A stretch of 62,223 bases of DNA, from positions 1-62,223 of the forward strand of contig RKRR01000112.1 of the NCBI GenBank assembly GCA_007571305.1, in the 5' to 3' direction. Position 1 is the first letter of the stretch, and the number at the start of each line of letters is the position of its first letter. This DNA is from Candidatus Poribacteria bacterium (GTDB taxonomy: Bacteria > Poribacteria > WGA-4E > WGA-3G). Of the stretch, positions 17,676 to 24,914 are shown piece after piece. Under the pieces are notes generated by a model. That model saw only the letters and a program-made list of their open reading frames with translations, searched no databases and had not been told where the DNA came from. The position numbers and the translations under genes are program-made.

Positions 17676-18605
17676 TTAGTCCCACAGTCTTGTGCTGAAA
17701 TAGCGTTCGCCGAGGTCATTAAAGACAGTAACGATAATGCCTTCCTGAATTTCTTGGGCGACTTTATATGCCCCGTAGAGATAGCCACCCGAAGATTGTC
17801 CGACGAACCAGCCCCGTCGTGCGAGACGGCTACACATTTCGTGTGCATTCTCTATTGTTGCAGGGATACGGCAATCAATCACGGATTCATCTAGGATTTC
17901 TGGAACGATGTCGTCTGGATGTCCGAGCGGTTTGAGCCCTTCGATACCGGGGAACGCCTCTGGGGAAATGGAACAGACTTGAATGTCTGGGTTATAGCTT
18001 TTAAGTCGTCTGCCGACACCCGTGATAGTGCCACCAGTCCCTACACCTGCCACGAAGTGTGTAACTTTTCCACCTGTTTGGTTCCAGATTTCGACACCCG
18101 TTGTTTCATAGTGGGCGCGCCAGTTATTGCCGTTTTCGTATTGTGATTTGAAGAAATACCGCTCAGGATCCGCTTCATAACGCCGATCGACTTCTCGGAG
18201 TGCTTCATCGTAACCCAGGATAGCATCGGTATAAATAACGTCCGCACCGTGTGAGTGTATACGTTTTTTGCGTTCTTCGCTGGCGTTGTCTGGAATCACA
18301 AGTTCAACTTTATAGCCGAGTGTGGCACCTATCATCGCGTAGGCGATCCCCGCATTGCCTGAACTGGAGTCGAGGATAACCTTTTCTCGTGTCAGTTCCC
18401 CTGATGCAATTGCTTCAGTGAGCATCCTTAAGACCGGTCGGTCTTTGATCGAGCCTCCGGGATTGTAGGTTTCCACCTTCGCGTAGATGTCAACGTTCGG
18501 CAACTCGTTCGAAAAAATATCTATTTTGGCGAGCGGTGTCTGTCCTATTATCTGAAGGAGTGGATACTCTGAAAGATTCACCTTTCCAGGCGTTCGCTTG
18601 CTCAT
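17676..18605 (-). CDS. cysK: Cysteine synthase-type PLP enzyme
   Basis: A 309-residue fold-type II PLP enzyme. The Schiff-base lysine is K54 in NPGGSIKDRP. The substrate loop is SSSGNAGIA and the phosphate loop is GVGTGGTITGVG. It would convert O-acetylserine and sulfide to cysteine, although the SSSGNAG loop (usually TSGNTG) could mean O-phosphoserine or another acceptor. The protein lacks a CBS domain. It lies 15 bases downstream of the hypothetical gene ending at 18621. Together with sat it suggests sulfur assimilation. CysK versus CysM cannot be decided. Confidence 0.85.
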   Translation of the reverse strand: MSKRTPGKVNLSEYPLLQIIGQTPLAKIDIFSNELPNVDIYAKVETYNPGGSIKDRPVLRMLTEAIASGELTREKVILDSSSGNAGIAYAMIGATLGYKVELVIPDNASEERKKRIHSHGADVIYTDAILGYDEALREVDRRYEADPERYFFKSQYENGNNWRAHYETTGVEIWNQTGGKVTHFVAGVGTGGTITGVGRRLKSYNPDIQVCSISPEAFPGIEGLKPLGHPDDIVPEILDESVIDCRIPATIENAHEMCSRLARRGWFVGQSSGGYLYGAYKVAQEIQEGIIVTVFNDLGERYFSTRLWD

Positions 18606-18620
18606 GGCGTGTTATTTATC

Positions 18621-19256
18621 CTACCTTTTTATTTTTTCGGCGATTGAAGATATTTTGAGTCGTTCGCACAATAACCGTTCCATATAAACCTTCGCAGCAT
18701 CTCCTGTTAATTGTCCATTGAGAATAGATGATACTTCAAATTCGGCTAATCTCACGGTTGGATTGAGTCCGTGCAGGGGTGGTAGCCAGTCCCGAAACGT
18801 ATCAAAGAAAGCGCGTTGCGCGGCTCGACCATTCACATACGGAAAGTCTGCTGTCCGCCGCCGAAACCGTTCCGGCCCTTTCGCGAGTGCTGCCACGTGG
18901 TGTTGTTGACAAAACTGACAGTATTTCTGCGGCTCATAACCGAGCGGGATGTTCGCTGGGTAAAACAGGAAGGTCTGCTCTCGATATCGTGTAAAATGTT
19001 GAAGTTCGTCAAATTCAAAGATAAAGTGATACGGTTCAGGGAGATAAGCATCGGGAATCAGGTAACCATCAGCTTTCGCTGTTGTGCTTTGCCAGTCGCC
19101 TTCTAATTCAGCATAGAGTGCCATCACAGCATCGTAATGCTCACCGAAATCTTTGGGGCGTGGTTTATTACGAAGCCAATCAAAATGGGTGCGGCGTTCT
19201 GCAGTTATTCCCAAGACCTCTTCTACCAGTGCGATAATACCGACTTCTAACCGCAT
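18621..19256 (-). CDS. Hypothetical protein with nuclease-like motif
   Basis: A roughly 211-residue protein I cannot name. Its centre reads HFIFEFDELQHFTRYR, an E-x-D-E-x-Q pattern like the core of VSR or DUF559-type endonuclease folds. CQFCQQH nearby could bind a metal. The ATG at 19256 is chosen; a TTG at 19268 would add four residues. It is followed closely by cysK, so translation may be coupled. Evidence for nuclease activity is only motif-level. Confidence 0.55.
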   Translation of the reverse strand: MRLEVGIIALVEEVLGITAERRTHFDWLRNKPRPKDFGEHYDAVMALYAELEGDWQSTTAKADGYLIPDAYLPEPYHFIFEFDELQHFTRYREQTFLFYPANIPLGYEPQKYCQFCQQHHVAALAKGPERFRRRTADFPYVNGRAAQRAFFDTFRDWLPPLHGLNPTVRLAEFEVSSILNGQLTGDAAKVYMERLLCERLKISSIAEKIKR

Positions 19257-19293
19257 GAAGATTTCCAAGGATTTTATTTTTTCAGGCTAATTT

Positions 19294-19379
19294 AACCCAA
19301 GTCGCTACAAACAAGTTTTGAAGGTTTAAGGATATGTTTCAGGCACTTCCCCACCCCATAGGGGTGATATGTCTATAAG
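19294..19379. repeat. Interspersed repeat, family 3, copy 1
   Basis: Begins AACCCAAGTCGCTAC and ends with a CCCCACCCC...GGGGTGA hairpin core followed by CTATAAG. A second copy with the same core is at 55086-55183. It lies between two minus-strand genes. Confidence 0.65.
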
Positions 19380-19393
19380 AATTGAGGTTCATT

Positions 19394-20200
19394 TTACACG
19401 GGTGCGATGTCGAGATCCTTCAGTATCTCCCCATTCGTGGCGTTAATGAGGCTCGCAAGATAGTCGCGATCGCGTTGAAGTGCCTCCAATTTGTTATCAC
19501 CATGGACAAACTCGACTTCTAAGTATCCATCATATCCAGCCGCACTCAGTGTTTCGACAATTCGAGTGTAATCTACCACGCCGTCTGCAATGGGGCATCC
19601 CTTTCCGGTTTCGTCAAAATTTTGGGCGTGGACGTTTGCGATGTGTTCGACGAGTTTCTCAGCAGCGGTATGTGGCTCGTCGGCATCTGGACGTGCAAGC
19701 GGTTGATAGTAGGTTTTCAGCGCAGGCACTCTGACCCCTTCAATCGCCTCCAAGATGCTGGCGACACTGTCGGTGAGTTGGTTATTGTGCATTTCCAATC
19801 CGAGCCGAATATTTCGGAAATTAGCCCACTGTGCGATACTTACCAATCGAAAGAGAATCAAGCGTTTATCCGAGGGGGCAATTGATTTCGAAGGGCCGCC
19901 ACCAGACCAAATTCTGACGAGATCGGTGCCTAATTCATGCGCAATTTTGAAGGCTTCCTCGAAATGCTTCTGGTGTAGGTCCATCAATGGATCGACGTAT
20001 GAGCCAAACGCTGATATTGATAATCCCTTCCGGTGCGCCATGTCCCTAACGTTTTTGACGTAATTTTCGTCGTAATCTGCTGGTAGATGCGGCGGCTTTC
20101 CCCAAATTTCGATGCCGTGAAAACCGTAATCCGCTGCTATATCAATGACCTCTTCCAACGGTTTTTCCTGAAAGGCGATGGTGCATAAACCCAATTTCAT
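19394..20200 (-). CDS. Sugar phosphate isomerase/epimerase (TIM barrel)
   Basis: A 268-residue AP-endonuclease-2-like TIM barrel of the xylose-isomerase-like group. Features are FHGIEIWGKPPH, GTDLVRIWSGG, a metal-ligand glutamate in GLEMHNN, a histidine in NVHAQNFD, and YLEVEFVHGD. Such enzymes isomerise or epimerise sugars, often next to Gfo/Idh dehydrogenases. It starts at ATG 20200 with GGGGGG upstream and a promoter at 20235-20263. Its substrate is unknown. Confidence 0.85.
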   Translation of the reverse strand: MKLGLCTIAFQEKPLEEVIDIAADYGFHGIEIWGKPPHLPADYDENYVKNVRDMAHRKGLSISAFGSYVDPLMDLHQKHFEEAFKIAHELGTDLVRIWSGGGPSKSIAPSDKRLILFRLVSIAQWANFRNIRLGLEMHNNQLTDSVASILEAIEGVRVPALKTYYQPLARPDADEPHTAAEKLVEHIANVHAQNFDETGKGCPIADGVVDYTRIVETLSAAGYDGYLEVEFVHGDNKLEALQRDRDYLASLINATNGEILKDLDIAPV

Positions 20201-20234
20201 AGTTTCCCCCCTATTCCCAATTTCTGTACAAATT

Positions 20235-20263
20235 AGGATACCACAGGTTTAAACCGATTGCAA
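20235..20263 (-). promoter_or_regulatory. Promoter for the TIM-barrel isomerase gene
   Basis: On the minus strand TTGCAA (20263-20258), a 17-base spacer and TATCCT (20240-20235), 34 bases upstream of the ATG. Confidence 0.45.
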
Positions 20264-20304
20264 GAAAAGTTTTCTGCTTATCAAAGGCATTCAGTCGTTT
20301 CCGC

Positions 20305-20347
20305 ATACTTGACACAGTTTAGCAAATCTGTTACACTTGTCAAGTAT
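20305..20347 (+). promoter_or_regulatory. Promoter inside an inverted repeat, upstream of modABC
   Basis: Perfect 10-base arms ATACTTGACA (20305-20314) and TGTCAAGTAT (20338-20347). TTGACA in the left arm is followed after 17 bases by TACACT, a plausible -10 box. A protein binding both arms would cover the promoter. The rest of the 350-base gap up to modA holds no gene I trust. ModE-like control is only a possibility. Confidence 0.5.
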
Positions 20348-20551
20348 TTTTCGGGTCGGAGAGATGATTGAGTTGTCAGTTATCGGACATAGCACACCGC
20401 TGCCGTTCTATTGTTTGAAGTGCCAATTTTCTATTTTCACTGTGAGGCAAGAGTGCTCCGTACTGGATTGGGAAATCACGCAGAGAACAGACCTTGAACA
20501 GGCGATCGAAACTCTCCGAAAACGAAGGAGTTCCACAAGTCGGAGGAAACA

Positions 20552-21331
20552 ATGCAGCGAAGTGTTAAATTTCTCACCGCAATTGGCTTAATGTTCACTA
20601 TACTTTCGGGGTGTGCGACAGAGAAGCAGAAACCGATTGAATTAAGTATCTTCGCCGCTATCAGTTTGACAGACGCTCTTAGTGAAATTGGGACAGCGTT
20701 CACAGCAGAAAATGGGATTAAAATTTTTTACAATTTTGCCGCGTCTACCACCTTACAACGCCAGCTCGAAAAGGGTGCGACGGCCGATATTTTCATCTCT
20801 GCGAGTCCGCGCCAAGTCGTTGCTTTAGAGACAAATGGCCTGCTTGAAGCCGATAGTCGCCAGGATTTGTTAACCAATCGATTAGTGCTTGTCTCTAATG
20901 ATACCGAGGAGATTTCTATAGGGATGCTTGCGAACCTTGCTACGCCTGATATTTCGAGAATTGCTATTGGGCATCCAAATATAGTACCTGCTGGCACTTA
21001 CGCCAAAGAAGCCTTGACACACTTTGGATTATGGGAGACACTACGTCCGAAATTGGTCTTCGGTACGGATGTACGGGCCACGCTTGCGTATGTAACCGCC
21101 GGAAATGCAGATGTAGCGATTGTGTATAAAACTGACACAACACTAACCCGACACATAAAAATGCTTTATCAGTTACCAGCCGAAGCATATACCCCGATCA
21201 TCTATCCAGTTGTTGTTATGAAGGATAGCCCCCAAAAGCAATTGGCGCGTAGATTTATGACTTATCTTCTCTCTATGGAGAGCGGTGAAATTTTTCAAAA
21301 GCACGGATTTACCTTCTTAGCACTAAAATGA
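20552..21331 (+). CDS. modA: Molybdate ABC transporter, substrate-binding lipoprotein
   Basis: Binds molybdate or tungstate outside the membrane and delivers it to ModBC. The 259-residue protein has a lipoprotein signal ending LSGC (C21), then SIFAAISLTDALSEIG and GATADIFISASPRQV, which are the family's oxyanion-binding segments. The ATG at 20552 follows GGAGG. Its stop overlaps the modB start by four bases (ATGA), showing translational coupling. The leader is about 200 bases long and carries an inverted repeat with a promoter. Confidence 0.93.
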   Translation: MQRSVKFLTAIGLMFTILSGCATEKQKPIELSIFAAISLTDALSEIGTAFTAENGIKIFYNFAASTTLQRQLEKGATADIFISASPRQVVALETNGLLEADSRQDLLTNRLVLVSNDTEEISIGMLANLATPDISRIAIGHPNIVPAGTYAKEALTHFGLWETLRPKLVFGTDVRATLAYVTAGNADVAIVYKTDTTLTRHIKMLYQLPAEAYTPIIYPVVVMKDSPQKQLARRFMTYLLSMESGEIFQKHGFTFLALK

Positions 21332-21993
21332 GGATTACCCCCGCCGAAGTCGCTACCCTCTCTTTATCCATAAAAGTTGCGTTGCTCAGTCTTGTTATAA
21401 TGTTCCCACCGGGGCTATGGATCGGTTGGCTCCTTGCAAAACGGACATTCCCAGGAAAGGCGTTTCTGAATACACTTGTGATGTGTCCGTTGGTGCTACC
21501 GCCTATTGTAAGTGGATATTTACTCCTTATTCTATTGGGCAAACACGGGGTCATCGGGGGATTCATCTATCGAGTTTTCGGTATAGAGATCGTTTTTTCA
21601 CAGTTCGCTGTTATTATTGCGGTCTCAATTATCTCGTTTCCACTGTTAGTACGTGGTATCCTGACAGGGATGGAGTCTGTGCCACCGGAACTTGAGAGTG
21701 CAGCACGGACGCTCGGTGCATCACCATTCAAGGTGTTTTGGACGATAACCTTCCCGCTTGCGTATCGCGGAATTGTCAGCGGAACAATCCTCGGTTTCTC
21801 CAAAAGTCTGGGTGAGTTTGGTGCCACAATCATGGTAGCAGGAAACATTCCTGGCAAAACCCAAACGATGGCATTAGCGATTTTCAGTGCTGTACATCTC
21901 GGAGAAGATGCCTCTGTTTATCGCTTAGTATTTATTTCGACGATCGTTGCCTTCATAGCACTCTGGTTAACGGACCGTTTTACGCTCCGATAA
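21328..21993 (+). CDS. modB: Molybdate ABC transporter, permease
   Basis: A 221-residue inner-membrane permease with about five membrane helices. The start overlaps the end of modA. The cytoplasmic EAA loop, which contacts the ATPase, is visible as ESAARTLGASPFKVFWTIT. FSKSLGEFGATIMVAGNIPGKTQT is typical of ModB. It is followed 93 bases later by modC. Confidence 0.93.
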   Translation: MRITPAEVATLSLSIKVALLSLVIMFPPGLWIGWLLAKRTFPGKAFLNTLVMCPLVLPPIVSGYLLLILLGKHGVIGGFIYRVFGIEIVFSQFAVIIAVSIISFPLLVRGILTGMESVPPELESAARTLGASPFKVFWTITFPLAYRGIVSGTILGFSKSLGEFGATIMVAGNIPGKTQTMALAIFSAVHLGEDASVYRLVFISTIVAFIALWLTDRFTLR

Positions 21994-22107
21994 ACGTTTT
22001 TTATTCGTGATTGAGGTTACGGGGAGCCGTATCTAACGATAATGTTCTCTATTACCACTGGCGAGATTTGAATGTGTTGTGCTTAGGTGAGAGGAATAAG
22101 GTTCGCT

Positions 22108-23181
22108 ATGGCAGATAGTCCCAAAATCAGACTCGATTTTCGCAAAAGCCTCGGTAGTTTCACCTTAGAGGTCGATTGCACGCTGGAAACAAAGGTTTCG
22201 GCGTTTTTAGGTGTATCTGGGAGTGGTAAAAGCACGCTTCTCAACTGTGTGAGCGGGACGCTGGCACCTGATGAAGGTGAGATCGTTTTTGGAGATGAAA
22301 TACTTTACGCTTCTACCGCGAAAATTAATCTACCGCCTGAAAAGCGTCGGTTCGGCTATGTTTTTCAGGAGGGATACCTTTTTCCGCATCTCACGGTTGC
22401 ACAGAACATCCGATATGGACAACCGGATCGGCGGAAATCATCAGATGCGATAGATGTCCTCGAAATTTCCGAACTGCTTCAGCGGTACCCGAAAGAGCTC
22501 TCTGGTGGTCAACGCCAACGGGTTGCGATCGCGCGGGCACTCGCGATGGAGCCGCGGATGCTCCTGATGGATGAACCACTCGCTGCACTTGATAGCGGAC
22601 TAAAAGATCGGATTATACCCTATCTGCACCACATCAAAGAAGCATTTGAGATACCAATCCTTTACGTTACCCACACATTTTCCGAGGTGATGGCACTCGC
22701 TGACGAAGCCTTCCTAATCGCTGATGGCAAAATTATGGCGAGAGGCGAACCCCACGGGCTGTTAACTGCCCCTTCCGCGATGCCTATCGCACAATTAACC
22801 GGTGTCGAAAACGTTCTATTTCTTCCTGTGACCGTTTCAGATAAGCCGCGCAGCTTAACTTCATTGGAAATGGGGGACCAACCCCTTATGATCCCCTATA
22901 TTGATGTTGAGGTCGGTGAGGTAGTTCCAGTCGCTATCCGTGCTCAGGACATTATTATCTCGCTTGAACCAAACGTCTCGCTGAGTGCGCGCAACGTATT
23001 GCCCGGAAAAATTCAGTGCCTTGATGTCAAAAACGAACGAACCTGGTTATCTATTCTCGTTGGACGGCATCACCTTGCCGTGAAAATCACGCACGAAGCC
23101 CGACGTCAGCTGCAATTGAGAGAAGGATTAAAAGTCTACTGCATCATCAAGGCAAGTGCCATCAATCTCCTCCGGGATTAG
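22108..23181 (+). CDS. modC: Molybdate ABC transporter, ATP-binding protein
   Basis: A 357-residue ATPase that powers ModB. Walker A is GVSGSGKS (35-42), the signature is LSGGQ (131-135), Walker B ends LLMDEP (152-157), and the H-loop histidine is in YVTHTF. The last third is a TOBE-like domain. The ATG at 22108, with AGGAATAAGG upstream, is preferred over an in-frame GTG at 22087. Its stop is only 5 bases from the end of convergent coaE. Confidence 0.92.
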   Translation: MADSPKIRLDFRKSLGSFTLEVDCTLETKVSAFLGVSGSGKSTLLNCVSGTLAPDEGEIVFGDEILYASTAKINLPPEKRRFGYVFQEGYLFPHLTVAQNIRYGQPDRRKSSDAIDVLEISELLQRYPKELSGGQRQRVAIARALAMEPRMLLMDEPLAALDSGLKDRIIPYLHHIKEAFEIPILYVTHTFSEVMALADEAFLIADGKIMARGEPHGLLTAPSAMPIAQLTGVENVLFLPVTVSDKPRSLTSLEMGDQPLMIPYIDVEVGEVVPVAIRAQDIIISLEPNVSLSARNVLPGKIQCLDVKNERTWLSILVGRHHLAVKITHEARRQLQLREGLKVYCIIKASAINLLRD

Positions 23182-23186
23182 ATGCT

Positions 23187-23828
23187 TTACTTCTGAAGTT
23201 TCTCCCAAAGGACATCCACCTGTTTATGGAGATCTTCAAGCGTCCCGTCGTTCTCTATGACAACATCCGCATACTTGACTTTCTCTGTAACCGGCATCTG
23301 TGAATCAATCCGCGCTTGGACTTCGGATTCAGTGAGCGGTCTTCCCTGTGCTATGCTGCGTTCCAGTGTGCGTCGCAGCTGCGTTTCCGATGATGCCGTC
23401 ACCACGACAATCAGATCAACAGTGTCATAAGCACCCGCTTCGATGAGGAGCGGTGCATCCAGTAGCACAATGGACATCGGGTCTTCCTCGACGAGTTGAC
23501 GTGCATGTCCCCGTGAGCGTTCAATAATCAAGGGATGCAGGATACTGTTCAATTGTTCACGGGCGGCTTTCTCCTTAAAGACGATGGCTCCGAGTTTTTT
23601 TCGACTCACGTCCCCAGATGCTTCGAGAATGTCCTCTCCAAACGCGTCAGTGAGTTCGCCGATAACAGGACTGCCTGCCTTGAGGAGTTGGTGTCCGATT
23701 TCGTCCGCATTGATCGGGATCGCCCCTTTTTCTGCAAGGAGGTCTGATAGGGTCGTCTTGCCGCAAGCAATCCCACCAGTAATCCCGACGATGGTGCCGC
23801 GTGTGCGGTCTGTTGTGTCTGTTTCCAT
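23187..23828 (-). CDS. coaE: Dephospho-CoA kinase
   Basis: Phosphorylates dephospho-CoA, the last step of coenzyme A synthesis. The P-loop is GGIACGKT (18-25), followed by DEIGH and LLDAPLLIEAG, all typical. A longer frame opens at 23927, but the extra 33 residues are unlike CoaE. A strong promoter at 23836-23864 ends seven bases before the ATG at 23828, which fixes this start and suggests a leaderless transcript. The protein is about 213 residues, the usual length. Confidence 0.9.
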   Translation of the reverse strand: METDTTDRTRGTIVGITGGIACGKTTLSDLLAEKGAIPINADEIGHQLLKAGSPVIGELTDAFGEDILEASGDVSRKKLGAIVFKEKAAREQLNSILHPLIIERSRGHARQLVEEDPMSIVLLDAPLLIEAGAYDTVDLIVVVTASSETQLRRTLERSIAQGRPLTESEVQARIDSQMPVTEKVKYADVVIENDGTLEDLHKQVDVLWEKLQK

Positions 23829-23835
23829 ATTATTG

Positions 23836-23864
23836 AGTGTACACCACACCCCAACGTTTGTCAA
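23836..23864 (-). promoter_or_regulatory. Promoter of coaE, probably leaderless
   Basis: On the minus strand TTGACA (23864-23859), a 17-base spacer and TACACT (23841-23836). Only seven bases separate it from the coaE ATG, so transcription should begin at or next to the start codon. Confidence 0.55.
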
Positions 23865-23914
23865 TTTCTTCTCTTTAGGGGATCTCTGAATCCCGACTCC
23901 CAATCCAATTTCGA

Positions 23915-23943
23915 TTGACACCCGCAACCTCTTCTGCTACGAT
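23915..23943 (+). promoter_or_regulatory. Promoter for the SDR gene at 23986
   Basis: TTGACA (23915-23920), a 17-base spacer and TACGAT (23938-23943), 42 bases upstream of the ATG and divergent from the coaE promoter. Confidence 0.55.
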
Positions 23944-23985
23944 GTTAACCCACTATATCTATTTCATTCGGAGAGGGAAGGTTCC

Positions 23986-24816
23986 ATGGGAAGATTAGAG
24001 GGTAAAGTCGCAATCGTAACAGGTGCTGGTAGAGGGCATGCCGAGGCAGTAGCAAGACGCTTTGCAAAAGAGGGTGCTGCTGTGTCCATCTGTGATGTGA
24101 TACCCGTACAAGAATTAGAGGCAAAAGTAGGTTCAAAAATAAGAGCCGCTGGTGGAGATGTCATCTGCTTTGAGACCGATGTTTCGCAAGAAGCACCTGT
24201 CGGTGAGATGGTCGCGGCAACCATTGAGAAATTCGGCACCGTTGATATACTCGCCAACGTCGTCGGTATTGCGGGACCGACGAAGGATGTCTGGGACATG
24301 ACTTTGGAAGAATGGAGACGCACGCTTGAGGTCAACCTCGATTCGCTGTTTATCTGCTCTAAAGCCGTCTTACCTGAGATGGTTCGAAAAAAATACGGGA
24401 AGATTATAAACTTCAGTTCAGGAACGGGTAAACAGCCGCTTTCGCATAGAGCACCTTATGCGACCTCGAAGATGGGGGTCATCGGTTTCACGCGTACACT
24501 CGCTGCGGATGTTGGACGTTACAATATCAACGTCAACGCCATCTGTCCGGGCTGGCATGTGGAGCGTAGTCTTGAGCTCGCCAGAGGTAGAGCCGAATAC
24601 ATGAACAGGCCCTTCGATGAAGACGCATTGCGTGAACGGTACGGACAAACGAACCCCAAAAGCGTCATCGCTGGAAGATGGTGTTCCGATGAAGGGTATA
24701 GCGACAAAGGTTCAGGATCTGAGGATGCCGCGGCGTTAGCCGTCTTTCTTGCCTCTGAGGACTCTGCAAACATGACTGGGCAAGACATCAACACCGGCGG
24801 CACGGTGATGTGGTAG
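23986..24816 (+). CDS. SDR-family oxidoreductase
   Basis: A 276-residue short-chain dehydrogenase. The cofactor loop is TGAGRGHAEA (12-21), in which the usual last glycine of TGxxxGxG is replaced by H-A. Catalytic S144/S145, Y158 and K162 are present. An insertion with several charged residues (about 200-240) before the C-terminus is longer than in FabG. It ends GQDINTGGTVMW. The gene has its own promoter. The substrate is unknown. Confidence 0.87.
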   Translation: MGRLEGKVAIVTGAGRGHAEAVARRFAKEGAAVSICDVIPVQELEAKVGSKIRAAGGDVICFETDVSQEAPVGEMVAATIEKFGTVDILANVVGIAGPTKDVWDMTLEEWRRTLEVNLDSLFICSKAVLPEMVRKKYGKIINFSSGTGKQPLSHRAPYATSKMGVIGFTRTLAADVGRYNINVNAICPGWHVERSLELARGRAEYMNRPFDEDALRERYGQTNPKSVIAGRWCSDEGYSDKGSGSEDAAALAVFLASEDSANMTGQDINTGGTVMW

Positions 24817-24914
24817 CTAGCCTATTGTATTGATAATATTTGCGGGATTTAAAATCGCTTTAGCACTGCACAATTTCTGCTGAAGTAAATCCAAAAGGAA
24901 AAGGTAGTACATTC

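Noticed and set aside
20364..20591. Possible small gene upstream of and overlapping modA
   Set aside because: It overlaps modA, has GGAGAG directly against the ATG, and its peptide resembles nothing I know.
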